Source: Nostoc sp. GT001
Lineage (GTDB): Bacteria; Cyanobacteriota; Cyanobacteriia; Cyanobacteriales; Nostocaceae
Length of the DNA stretch: 41,703 bases
NCBI RefSeq assembly: GCF_030382115.1
Contig: NZ_JAUDRJ010000003.1
Location: 41,022 to 82,724, forward strand
Direction: 5' to 3'
Positions 8,606 through 16,588 of this stretch are shown here, piece by piece. How positions within the stretch are numbered: position 1 is the stretch's first letter; every line of letters starts with the position of its first letter. Position numbers and translations under genes: made by a program. The notes beneath the pieces were generated by a model. It had not been told where the DNA came from. It ran no database searches and saw only the letters and a program-made list of their open reading frames with translations.

Positions 8606-8799
8606 AAATTACCTATGACCCAGAAGTAGATATATTAAGAATGATATTGAGTGATGTACCCATAGAAGATAGTGATGAAGAAAAGCCAGGGGTAATTTTA
8701 GATTACGACGAAGATGGAAATATTATTGCCCTAGAAATATTAGACGCTTCCAAAAGAATCGATAATCCACGTTCCCTAGAGTATTCGATTTCTACATAA
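8602..8799 (+). CDS. DUF2283 family small protein (possible antitoxin)
   Basis: This 65-residue protein begins MKITYDPEVDILRM and contains GVILDYDEDGNIIALEIL, the hallmark of DUF2283. The family is small, acidic and usually encoded beside a DUF4258 gene. The pair has been proposed to be toxin-antitoxin-like, but I know of no firm proof. Here the upstream partner is reduced to a fragment, whose stop overlaps this start by ATGA. The gene itself is full length. Its ribosome binding site (GGAGAG) lies inside the fragment, a few bases upstream. Confidence 0.88.
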   Translation: MKITYDPEVDILRMILSDVPIEDSDEEKPGVILDYDEDGNIIALEILDASKRIDNPRSLEYSIST

Positions 8800-8890
8800 T
8801 AGAGGTTTGAGATGGTTAGCGTACAGCTTTTCGTCTCTTTGAAGCGATCCTGTTTTAAGCACAGACATTAAGACACAAAGATCAAAATAT

Positions 8891-9076
8891 CTAACTTTCC
8901 CACACCATCCAAACCAACCTTCCCAAAAGTATTTCCACTGGCGGAACAGTATAATCATTCAAATCAATACTCAATGTTTGCCCTTCTAATTTCAAAAATC
9001 GCCAAGCCGTACCGCTGCTGACGCCACCATAAATTGTCTTAATCGGTATATTGAGTTCAGGGAAATGCGATCGCAA
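8891..9076 (-). pseudogene. C-terminal fragment of a cyanobacterial nuclease-like hypothetical protein
   Basis: The 61-codon frame starts only at a TTG preceded immediately by an in-frame TAA. It reads IYGGVSSGTAWRFLKLEGQ, then LSIDLNDYTVPPVEILLGRL. This resembles the extreme C-terminus of Nostoc-type hypothetical proteins that describe a type I restriction/PD-(D/E)XK-like core ending in a G..S/TG..WRFLKLEG motif (recalled, not searched). The N-terminal part is absent: only 20 bases separate the fragment from the stop of the neighbouring kinase gene. Most likely a decayed gene tail. Confidence 0.6.
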
Positions 9077-9096
9077 TTAGGATTTAAGATTCTAAT

Positions 9097-10398
9097 TTAT
9101 CGTATAGGTAATTCAATCACAAACTCTGTACCCTCACCTTGTGTTGAATGACAACTTAGCTTACCGCGATGATTATTAACTACAATTTGGTAAGCAATAG
9201 ATAAACCTAGCCCTGTTCCTTGACCGATGACTTTTGTAGTGTAGAAAGCATCGAATATCTTTGTTCGGTTGGCTTCGCTGATTCCTGAACCATTGTCTGC
9301 AATTCTGATAATAACTCGCTCTCCAATTGCTTCAGTTTTAATCCAAATCATACCAATATGTTTAAAATTTTCACCAAAATGCTGATTTTTTTGTATTTCT
9401 TCAATTGCCTCTATTGCATTACTAATCAAATTCATAAAAACTTGATTTAGTTCGCCTGGATAGCACTCAACAAGCGGCAATTCTCCATATTCTTTACTTA
9501 GTTGTATTACCGGACGATGAGCATTTGCTTTGAGTCGATGTCCAAGAATGAGTAGCGTAGTTTCTAACCCCTCATGCAGGTTAGCACGTTTCTTTCCTGC
9601 TTCTCCGTGTCGAGAGAATTTGTTCAATGATGACACAATTTCTGTAACGCGATCTGTACCCAGTTGCATGGATTGAATAACTTTGGAAAAATCATTTAAC
9701 AAATAGCTGATATCTTTTGTTTTAATAGCATTTTGAATTTCAAGAGGTGGATCGGGTAGATATTTTTGATATAGTTCAAGCAAATTAACAACCTCTTGAA
9801 AATATTGTTCAATAAAATTCAAATTACCAGCAATAAAATTGATAGGGTTATTTACTTCATGGGCAATTCCTGCTGTCATTTGACCCAAGGTTGCTACCTT
9901 TTCTGCTTGAACCAGTTGGGTTTGCGCCTGTTGTAATTCGGCGTTTTTGTCCATCAAGGTTTTCGTCAAATTTCTCAGCTTAAGTTGATGCTCTACTCGC
10001 ACCAAGACCTCTTCATACTGAAAAGGTTTAGTAATATAATCTACGGCTCCCAGTCTCAATCCTTTAACCTTGTCAGCAGTATCTGAGAGAGCAGTCATAA
10101 AAATGATCGGAATATCCCTAACACGAGGATTGCTTTCACTTTTTAGGTATTTACAAGTTTCAAACCCATCGATACCCGGCATCATGATATCAAGCAAGAT
10201 TAAATCAGGTAAATTATCATTTTCTAATCTCTGAATGGCTTTTTCACCACTACGAGCTGCCCAAACTTCAAAGCTAGACTGATCCAAAAAGCTTGATAAA
10301 ACTTGTAAGTTGGCAGGGTTATCATCAACGACTAAAATAATTCCTCTAGCAGGATCGCGATTTAGTAAATTTTTTTGATTGCCTATCGTTGCTGTCAT
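9097..10398 (-). CDS. Response regulator-histidine kinase fusion protein
   Basis: This 433-residue cytosolic signalling protein has an N-terminal receiver domain (about 18-140; acidic pair in VVDDN, phospho-acceptor Asp70 in LLDIMMPG, Lys in TKPF). A coiled linker (145-168) follows. The histidine kinase core has His180 in MTAGIAHEVNNPINF, an N box near NLISNAIEAI, and ATP-lid motifs DNGSGIS and GTGLGLS. No membrane segment is present. This layout is common in cyanobacteria, where the receiver takes phosphate from another kinase and tunes the attached kinase. It lies 110 bases downstream of the Cache hybrid kinase on the same strand, so the two probably form a relay and may share a transcript. 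The output regulator is unknown. Confidence 0.92.
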   Translation of the reverse strand: MTATIGNQKNLLNRDPARGIILVVDDNPANLQVLSSFLDQSSFEVWAARSGEKAIQRLENDNLPDLILLDIMMPGIDGFETCKYLKSESNPRVRDIPIIFMTALSDTADKVKGLRLGAVDYITKPFQYEEVLVRVEHQLKLRNLTKTLMDKNAELQQAQTQLVQAEKVATLGQMTAGIAHEVNNPINFIAGNLNFIEQYFQEVVNLLELYQKYLPDPPLEIQNAIKTKDISYLLNDFSKVIQSMQLGTDRVTEIVSSLNKFSRHGEAGKKRANLHEGLETTLLILGHRLKANAHRPVIQLSKEYGELPLVECYPGELNQVFMNLISNAIEAIEEIQKNQHFGENFKHIGMIWIKTEAIGERVIIRIADNGSGISEANRTKIFDAFYTTKVIGQGTGLGLSIAYQIVVNNHRGKLSCHSTQGEGTEFVIELPIR

Positions 10399-10508
10399 AA
10401 TGTTTCTATCCTATATTGATTCACGTTACTTTTTTGCAATACGCTAAAGTAGAACACTCTAAATTTAAAATTCACTCACTACAATCCCCATAAATAAATT
10501 TAATAAAA

Positions 10509-12944
10509 TTAATACTTTTCTTTTTCGATCAAAAAATTAAGGATTAAATCTTCGTCAAACTGCCTTGCTAGTTGCCGCAATTGGTTAGCAAAGGGAGTAA
10601 ATTTTGTGTCTGCTTCCTCTAGTTTATCTGCCCATTTGAGAATGTCATTGAAGTTACCTTTACTCGCTAAATTCATCAGTTCCCGCAATACATCAAGGGA
10701 AGGTGGAGTCAATTTATCTGATGAGCTATCAAGTGTTGTAGTGGAAGAGTTGATTTTTTGTTCTTCAGATTGATACTGCTGGTAAATCCATACCAAATTT
10801 AAGTGACACTCTAATTGATGTAGTAATTCATCTGCCTGTATGGGTTTACTCAAAAAGGTGTCACCTCCTGCTTGCAGACTGCGATGTTGGTCGGCTTCAA
10901 AGACACTAGCAGAAGAGACGATAATCTTGACATCTTGGATCTTTGGGGTATGACGCAGGTGTTTAATCAATTCAAACCCATCCATTTCTGGCATCAGCAA
11001 ATCTGTAATCACCAGGTCTGGTTTCAGAGCGATCGCTTTTTCTAAACCATCTTTACCATTGATGGCTTCAACCACTTTGAAACCCAATGGTTGCAATAAG
11101 TTTGTAATTACTGTGCGATTCTCCCAGCGATCGTCCACCATCAGGATAGTGCGGGGACTACCTTCAAAGCCAATGATTTGTCCCTTGGATGCAGTCATCG
11201 CAGACTGTACCCATTCGCTGGCTTGGGCGATCGCAATTTCAAACCAGAAAGTACTACCCTGACCGATCTCACTTTTAACCTGGATCTCGCTACCCATCAT
11301 CTGCACTAACTGCCGAGTAATAGCTAAACCCAGCCCTGTCCCTTCTATCTGATGCTTTTTCTCACCTACTTGTTCAAATGGCAAAAAAATGTTGTCTAAT
11401 TGGGTTGGAGTTATGCCAATTCCTGTGTCTTTTACACTAAAGTGAATGCAATATTTCTCTGTCTGTCCATCAGCAGGAAGTCGCTCGATTACCTCAACCT
11501 TGAAGCTAACCTTACCCTCATCGGTAAATTTAATGGCATTTCCCAGCAGATTCAAGAGAACCTGACGTAACCTTTTGACATCGACATGAACCGCTGTGGG
11601 TAAGTTGCTTGCGGGTTCATAGACAAACAAAATGCCTTTTTGTTCTGCCCGAATCTGACAAATTTCTACAATACCCTGTAAAAAAGAGGGAAAATGAACA
11701 TCTTGAGGATGCAGTTCTAGTTTTCGCGCTTCAATTTTGGAAAGATCCAAAATGTCATTAATTAAAGTCAGCAGATGAGAGCCACACTGTTCAATAATGT
11801 TTACATGATATTGCTCTGGCTCCGGCAAACCTTTAGAACGCAGCAAAATTTGAGCACAACCCAAAATACCATTCAAGGGTGTTCGCAGTTCATGGCTCAT
11901 GTTGGCTAAAAATTCGCTCTTAGCACGGTTTGCGGTATCAGCCGCTACTTTAGATTTTTTCAGTTGAGCTTGTTCAAACGCTTGCACCTGCCACAAGACA
12001 GCAATCATCGTCACTGTTAATCCACCCACAATTAGGGCTATCAGATCGAGGAATTGTAGCCGAGATTCAATGTTTTGGCGCGGAATTACCAAAGCTACAG
12101 ACCAATTAGCTTCTTGTAACGGCACATAAGCAACATACTTTTTAGTGCCGTCAATTTCCATCAACTGAATTCCCTGTTGTTTTTTTACCATCTGCTGCGC
12201 GATCGCATTTAAATTGCGATCTGGAATTTTCAGCAGGCTAGGTGCAGGTTTTTCTAACGTTGACATTAACATTGAGTTGGGATGGACGATCGCTTCTCCT
12301 TGAGAATTGAGGGCGAACGCATAGCTGTTATTGCCGTAGTGCAACGAGTTGACCACCTCAGCAATATGATCGACCTTAACATTGCCTTGGAAGACGCCAA
12401 TCGGTGAACGACTGGTAGGAAAATTTGACCAGATTGGGGTGGCGATCGCAATTAATGGAATGCCTGTAGAACGGCTGATAAAGGGATCAGAAATATTGCT
12501 TTTTCCGGCTAGTGCTTTTTGAAAGTAGTCTCGATCCTTAATATTCTTATTTGCTCGACCAACCTTAGTATTAGAAAATGAACCATCTGGGGTAACTATT
12601 TGGAAAAAGAAAAATTCATCGATCCGCTCAACTTCTGACTTTAAATAGGGTTCTGCCACAGACCAGTCTAAGGAGCGTACAGTTGAGGTATGAGCAAGGG
12701 TTTGCACCTCTACTTTACGAACATGTAACCACTCCTCAATTTCATCAACCCCTCTCTGTACCTCTAAGAAAGCCTTTACTCTCAAGTCTTCTAGCGTTAT
12801 TTTCCGAGCAGCCTGATAGCTAAAATAAGCAGAAATACTCACAATAAGAGTAGTACCGCCAAGAATAAATCGAATCAACAAATTCCGCGAGGAATACATT
12901 TTGGTGTCAGATGGGCTGGAGTTGTTTTTTATCACAGGGTTCAC
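10509..12944 (-). CDS. Membrane hybrid sensor histidine kinase with Cache-type sensor and receiver
   Basis: This 811-residue protein has a transmembrane helix (about 22-44), an extracytoplasmic Cache-like sensor (about 45-290, with DRDYFQKAL and ISRSTG, as in dCache domains) and a second helix (about 297-319). The kinase core follows: His351 in [13 protein letters not shown] box [17 protein letters not shown] and GTGLGLAI. A receiver domain comes next, with Asp648 in [12 protein letters not shown]. The C-terminal helical tail of about 80 residues is typical of cyanobacterial hybrid kinases and shows no obvious HPt histidine. It probably senses a small ligand in the periplasm and passes phosphate on, perhaps to the receiver of the next gene. 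A start at residue 16 is also possible. Confidence 0.92.
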   Translation of the reverse strand: MNPVIKNNSSPSDTKMYSSRNLLIRFILGGTTLIVSISAYFSYQAARKITLEDLRVKAFLEVQRGVDEIEEWLHVRKVEVQTLAHTSTVRSLDWSVAEPYLKSEVERIDEFFFFQIVTPDGSFSNTKVGRANKNIKDRDYFQKALAGKSNISDPFISRSTGIPLIAIATPIWSNFPTSRSPIGVFQGNVKVDHIAEVVNSLHYGNNSYAFALNSQGEAIVHPNSMLMSTLEKPAPSLLKIPDRNLNAIAQQMVKKQQGIQLMEIDGTKKYVAYVPLQEANWSVALVIPRQNIESRLQFLDLIALIVGGLTVTMIAVLWQVQAFEQAQLKKSKVAADTANRAKSEFLANMSHELRTPLNGILGCAQILLRSKGLPEPEQYHVNIIEQCGSHLLTLINDILDLSKIEARKLELHPQDVHFPSFLQGIVEICQIRAEQKGILFVYEPASNLPTAVHVDVKRLRQVLLNLLGNAIKFTDEGKVSFKVEVIERLPADGQTEKYCIHFSVKDTGIGITPTQLDNIFLPFEQVGEKKHQIEGTGLGLAITRQLVQMMGSEIQVKSEIGQGSTFWFEIAIAQASEWVQSAMTASKGQIIGFEGSPRTILMVDDRWENRTVITNLLQPLGFKVVEAINGKDGLEKAIALKPDLVITDLLMPEMDGFELIKHLRHTPKIQDVKIIVSSASVFEADQHRSLQAGGDTFLSKPIQADELLHQLECHLNLVWIYQQYQSEEQKINSSTTTLDSSSDKLTPPSLDVLRELMNLASKGNFNDILKWADKLEEADTKFTPFANQLRQLARQFDEDLILNFLIEKEKY

Positions 12945-13446
12945 CCTCTAAACAATGGGTTTGGTAAGCAAAAAAAAGGGCTATATTTAGATTGCCCAAA
13001 AAATTATTAATAATCGCAGCTATGATTGTTCATAGCTGCGATTGTCAATACCCTAAACTTTGCTAACCATCCTCTAAAGACCTGTATTGTGAAGTATGTA
13101 TAGGCTTATCATCAGGTAAGTTCAAAAAATACATTTTATAATAATAAAATTTATCGCTATATTTTTCTTGAGAAATTAAATAATATTACTGACATTTAAG
13201 TTTCATAAAATGGTAAAATTTTATCTAGTTAAACAGGCATTTAAAATTAAAAAATTATGGATTATTTGGCAATATCAAATAAATATAGCTGAATGCTAGT
13301 AGTCGCATTCTAGGTGATAGTGGTAGCGATTAAATAATTGCCAACTCTATACAAAATTAATGTGAAAGAGGTTATCAATCTCATTAACAAGCTACAGTAT
13401 ATACCTAAGTATAAGAACGAATTAGGTAATATTTGCCTTTTGACTA
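12945..13446. other. Divergent intergenic region
   Basis: These 502 AT-rich bases separate the hybrid kinase (leftward) from the LpxB-related gene (rightward) and must hold both promoters. The only clear structure is the hairpin at 13012-13043. A reading frame on the minus strand (13310-13591) overlaps the start of the LpxB-related gene and is rejected as a shadow. Confidence 0.5.
13012..13043. repeat. 14-bp perfect inverted repeat (hairpin)
   Basis: AATCGCAGCTATGA at 13012-13025 is the exact reverse complement of 13030-13043, with a 4-base loop. On the minus strand it is followed by ATTAATAATTTTTT, so it could act as a terminator or attenuator in the leader of the hybrid kinase gene. It could also be an operator or a small repeat element. 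Confidence 0.65.
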
Positions 13447-14742
13447 ATGACTCAAATAGATATTCTGATCCTTTCAAATGGCCCAGGTGAAGTAGCAACC
13501 TGGGTGCGTCCAGTAGTAAAGGCGTTGCGGCAAGAACTAGGGGATGACCGTTCTTTAGCGAGGATTTCTGTGGTATTGTCGCCTTGCTCAAATGCTAGTG
13601 GTAAAGAAGCTGCGATCGCTCTTTCTTTCCCAGAAGTAGATAGAGTTCAGGGAGCAGAACATTTTTGGCAATTTTTGCTTTGGGGCAAAACATTTGAAAA
13701 TTGGGATTGGAGAAGTCGCGGTGTAGTCGTTTTTCTGGGCGGCGATCAAATTTTCCCCGTAATCATCGGCAAAAAGCTGGGATATCGCACTGTTGTTTAC
13801 GCCGAATGGGAAGCTAGATGGCATAACTGGATAGATCGCTTTGGAATCATGAAACCCGAAGTTGCAGCCCGTGTTCCCCAGAAATATGCTCACAAATTCA
13901 CTGTTGTCGGTGATTTGATGCTAGAAGCAGCAGAGGAAAGCCTAGATTCAAATTCTCCTTTGCCTATTACTCCATCAAAAACTGAATTGATTGGTTTACT
14001 CCCTGGTTCAAAAGCAGCAAAATTAGCCCAAGGAGTACCATTATGTTTAGCTATTGCCGAATACGTTCGTACAAAAAGACCGCAAACCAGATTTGTAATT
14101 CCTGTAGCCCCAACTTTGGATTTACAAACTTTAGCTAGTTTTGCCGATCCCCAAAAGAACTCTATTGCTGAAAGTTTTAGCTTTGGTGGTGCTTCCTTAA
14201 TTATCCCAGAGGATGCTAAAGGCAAGGCATTGCTCAAAACTGCAACGGGCTTAACTGTGGAACTGTGGCAAGAAAACCCTGCATATCACTTATTATCCCA
14301 GTGCTGCATCTGCTTAACTACGGTGGGGGCAAACACTGCCGAACTTGGTGCTTTAGGAGTGCCAATGATTGTTTTACTACCAACCCAGCAACTTGATGCC
14401 ATGCGTTCTTGGGACGGTTTACCCGGATTGCTAGCAAATCTGCCAGTCGTCGGTACGCTATGCGCTAAGGTGATTAATTGGTCATTTCTGAGATTTGTGA
14501 GACGCAAAGGTTTATTAGCATGGCCAAATATCTGGGCACAGGAAGAGATAGTCCCAGAACTTATGGGTAAACTTAAATCGCAAGAAGTTGGGGAAATGGT
14601 TTTAGACTTTTTGGCGAATCCAGAAAAATTGGATGATATGCGCGCTAAACTCCGTAATACTCGCGGCGAAAGCGGTGCAGCCCAGAAAATAGCACAGATT
14701 GTTGCTGAGGAAATTGGGAAGTCGCGAGAGATGAGGGAGTAA
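13447..14742 (+). CDS. Lipid-A-disaccharide synthase-related protein (LpxB-like glycosyltransferase)
   Basis: This 431-residue protein opens with ILILSNGPGEVATWVRPVV, typical of the conserved cyanobacterial LpxB-related family. It contains IGLLPGSKAAKLAQGVP, a GT-B-type nucleotide-sugar binding block, and CLTTVGANTAELGALGVPM, matching the C-terminal donor-binding region of LpxB. True LpxB joins UDP-diacylglucosamine and lipid X. Cyanobacterial lipid A is atypical, and the substrate of this paralogous family is not established. The start ATG at 13447 lies just after a TGA, consistent with the family's N-terminus. It stands alone and ends in a terminator hairpin that overlaps its last codons. 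Confidence 0.88.
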   Translation: MTQIDILILSNGPGEVATWVRPVVKALRQELGDDRSLARISVVLSPCSNASGKEAAIALSFPEVDRVQGAEHFWQFLLWGKTFENWDWRSRGVVVFLGGDQIFPVIIGKKLGYRTVVYAEWEARWHNWIDRFGIMKPEVAARVPQKYAHKFTVVGDLMLEAAEESLDSNSPLPITPSKTELIGLLPGSKAAKLAQGVPLCLAIAEYVRTKRPQTRFVIPVAPTLDLQTLASFADPQKNSIAESFSFGGASLIIPEDAKGKALLKTATGLTVELWQENPAYHLLSQCCICLTTVGANTAELGALGVPMIVLLPTQQLDAMRSWDGLPGLLANLPVVGTLCAKVINWSFLRFVRRKGLLAWPNIWAQEEIVPELMGKLKSQEVGEMVLDFLANPEKLDDMRAKLRNTRGESGAAQKIAQIVAEEIGKSREMRE

Positions 14743-14768
14743 TGGAAGCAACATCTCCCTCATTTTTC
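14731..14768 (+). terminator. Intrinsic terminator of the LpxB-related gene
   Basis: A 9-bp stem, ATGAGGGAG (14731-14739) with CTCCCTCAT (14755-14763), is followed by TTTTC. The left arm lies within the last codons of the gene and the TAA is in the loop. The next gene converges, ending at 14777. Confidence 0.8.
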
Positions 14769-14776
14769 ACTCTGGC

Positions 14777-15163
14777 TTAATCTGAAGATTCTCCATCCCT
14801 GCGCCCAAGTTCAAAAATGCCAGCACCCATACAGGCTAATATACCTGTACTAATTCCCCAACTCTCACCTAAACTAATTTCCAGACCCCAGTTACATAAA
14901 GCGCCGACTACCAAAAAAGGCACAATGCTAAATAGTGAGGCGTAGAAAGCATTTTGGGATTCTCTGGCTTTACGAGTCTTTTCAAACTCTGTCTGGCTGG
15001 TGTAGAGCGATCGCTCGGCAAAGTTAAACCAGCGATTGAGTTGCTCGATTACCCATTCATTGACTCTGGAAAAACCTAGATATAGGGCTAATGACCACAA
15101 ACTCGCTCCGGCGATCGCGATCGTGTCTAACTCAAAACGGAAAGGTAAAATTTCAGTCAGCAT
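14777..15163 (-). CDS. Small conserved membrane protein of unknown function
   Basis: This 128-residue protein has a hydrophobic N-terminal segment (about 12-31) and an amphipathic, charged middle (34-70, with ERSLYTSQTEFEKTRKARES). Two further hydrophobic stretches follow (about 73-92 and 98-117), ending in a charged tail GRRDGESSD. It resembles uncharacterised cyanobacterial membrane proteins; I cannot name a function. It converges on the LpxB-related gene with a 34-base gap containing that gene's terminator. No partner on its own strand is close. Confidence 0.75.
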   Translation of the reverse strand: MLTEILPFRFELDTIAIAGASLWSLALYLGFSRVNEWVIEQLNRWFNFAERSLYTSQTEFEKTRKARESQNAFYASLFSIVPFLVVGALCNWGLEISLGESWGISTGILACMGAGIFELGRRDGESSD

Positions 15164-15453
15164 TGCTTGGGATAGTCCTGCAAAGGGTCAACTTTAGCTG
15201 TGAGTAGATGCTAAATAAACCTCTTGTGCAATTTTAAGCATAAAGGCTAACAAGATTTCAACTACTTAGTAAATATCCAGCTTCTTAGCTTGTTTACACC
15301 CGCTTTACACCCATTCTCTATCTAAAGGTATCAAAAAATACTTCACATTTTAGTCTAAGGGCGTGTTTATAAATAAAAAATAAAGAGCACCATAGTAATT
15401 CCCCCAGGACAGGTATTTTAAAAGAGACAGTCATAGTATTTGAATGGGGTAAA
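15164..15453. other. Intergenic region with a possible IS left end
   Basis: This holds the promoter side of the small membrane protein gene. A GGGCGTGTTTATAA motif at about 15359-15374, 80 bases before the transposase start, resembles the terminal repeats of IS5-group elements. No matching right end was found after the truncated transposase, so the assignment is tentative. Confidence 0.35.
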
Positions 15454-15715
15454 ATGGCTCGAAAAGCTTATCCTACAGACGTTTCTGATGTCGAATGGGA
15501 TTTGATAAAATCAATGATTCCAGCAGAACGTCAGCCTTCATCGTGGAAAAAAGCGTGAAGTAGATATGCGGGAGGTAGTAAATGCAATCTTTTACATATT
15601 GCGTGCAGGTTGCTCGTGGCGAATGATGCCTCACGATTTACCTGCATGGCAAACGATATATTCATATTTCCGACGCTGGGAGCGTAAAGGAGTATGGCAC
15701 AAAGGACTCGAAATT
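15454..15715 (+). pseudogene. Truncated, frameshifted IS5-type transposase
   Basis: The frame starts at ATG 15454 with ARKAYPTDVSDVEWDLIKSM, the N-terminus of IS5/IS4-like (DDE) transposases. A frameshift within about 15530-15545 closes it at a TGA. The other frame then continues GKKREVDMREVVNAIFYILR, AGCSWRMMPHDLPAWQTIYS and YFRRWERKGVW, all family hallmarks. Homology stops near 15700, before any catalytic DDE residue, and the rest of the element is gone. This is an inactive insertion sequence remnant. Confidence 0.88.
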
Positions 15716-15838
15716 ATCAAACTTTGCGATCGCACCTGCTCTCTTCTAAAATTGAGCTATCTATTAATATTTCCCCGCTTACCCTCTTTGATGCCTCTCT
15801 GCTGCCACATCCCACCGATCGCAGTAATTGAATAATTT

Positions 15839-15886
15839 GTAATTCGTAATTCTAATTCGTAATTATAAAATTTAATCACGAATTAC
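15839..15886. repeat. AATTCGTAATT-type palindromic repeat
   Basis: GTAATTCGTAATT (15839-15851) and a second TAATTCGTAATT (15853-15864) face AATCACGAATTAC (15874-15886), giving an imperfect hairpin. This type of AT-rich repeat is frequent between genes in Nostoc-like genomes (recalled). Confidence 0.6.
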
Positions 15887-16238
15887 AAGATTACAAGAGA
15901 CTTATCCGAAAATGGTAAATGTATACGGTAAAGGAATTTCAGGGATTATAAGGGAATGTGCGATGCCTGCGGCGGGCTGCGCCTACGCTGGATTAGGTAT
16001 ACGAAAGAATAGGAGTTTGAGCATAAACTACGGTCAAATTATCAGTTTAGAGGCAAAAATATTGGTAAAATAAATTTTATTATTTACCAAAATATTTAAA
16101 TATTAATATCTAGTAAAAGTAAACAATTAAGCCGTAGCCTGACTAACCCACAAACGGTCATAATTATCTGGCTATACTTGTGCCTTGCTAGTTTGTTGAC
16201 TAAAGTTTGGGTTCAACACACCTTAAACCATAGCGTTA
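15887..16238. other. Non-coding stretch with one palindromic-repeat copy and a hairpin
   Basis: It contains a GCGATGCCTGCGGCGGGCTGCGCCTACGC-like unit (15960-15988) related to those at 77-108 and 743-774. It also contains an imperfect AT-rich inverted repeat around 16057-16097 (AAATATTGGTAAA facing TTTACCAAAATATTT). No gene is seen. Confidence 0.5.
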
Positions 16239-16401
16239 GTAACGAAAATAACGATTTGAGTAGCTAAAATGGTGCTTTTGTAACGAAAACTCTGATGTTT
16301 GTCACGAAAATAATGAATTTAGTAACCAAAATGGTTTTTTATAACGAAAATTCTAATGTTTGTAACAAAAAAAATGGGTTTTTATAATGAAAATTGCGAC
16401 T
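16239..16401. repeat. Degenerate tandem array of about 21-nt units
   Basis: Eight consecutive units of 19-22 bases start GTAACGAAAA or a close variant. They begin at 16239, 16260, 16280, 16301, 16322, 16341, 16362 and 16384, and end in a short T-rich tail. A further unit-like sequence (ATAACTAAAATTAGGGTT) occurs at 16565-16582, beyond the inverted-repeat element. The array lies just past the 3' end of nifJ. It is not CRISPR, because there are no spacers. Confidence 0.75.
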
Positions 16402-16567
16402 TGATATCATGTCCGCCAAATTACCCATAATAAAATAACCCCACCCCCAACACCCTCCTCGCCTGCGGGGAGGGGAGACAAAGCACAGCTTTGGCGGGGT
16501 GGGGTTCTTCGGGTTTAATAAGCAATCAAGCGGACATGATATGAGTTAGTTAAGTCGCAATTTTTAT
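16384..16567. repeat. Nested inverted-repeat element downstream of nifJ
   Basis: The outer arms 16384-16416 and 16530-16567 are imperfect reverse complements, sharing AAATTGCGACTT and ATATCATGTCCGC with a small bulge. Inside, AACCCCACCCC (16437-16447) pairs perfectly with GGGGTGGGGTT (16496-16506), and a GC-rich CCTCCTCGCC/GGGGAGGGG core lies within. It would fold into a long compound hairpin in the nifJ transcript, starting 22 bases after the stop codon. MITE-like, or a 3' end structure. Confidence 0.65.
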
Positions 16568-16588
16568 AACTAAAATTAGGGTTAATAT

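Noticed and set aside
8776..8958. 60-residue minus-strand frame overlapping the DUF2283 gene end
   Set aside because: No motif, and it overlaps a real gene and a gene fragment in another frame.
15716..15834. Short frame ending LFDASLLPHPTDRSN as a relic of another gene
   Set aside because: I could not connect it to a family, and its start is undefined. It may be part of what replaced the transposase 3' end, but evidence is too thin.
15566..15835. 89-residue frame as a stand-alone gene
   Set aside because: Its first 45 residues are the interior of an IS5-type transposase whose N-terminus lies upstream in another frame; the tail has no homology. Treated as a pseudogene.
16239..16401. Possible CRISPR-like array
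   Set aside because: Units follow each other directly with no spacers, vary in sequence and length, and no cas gene is present.
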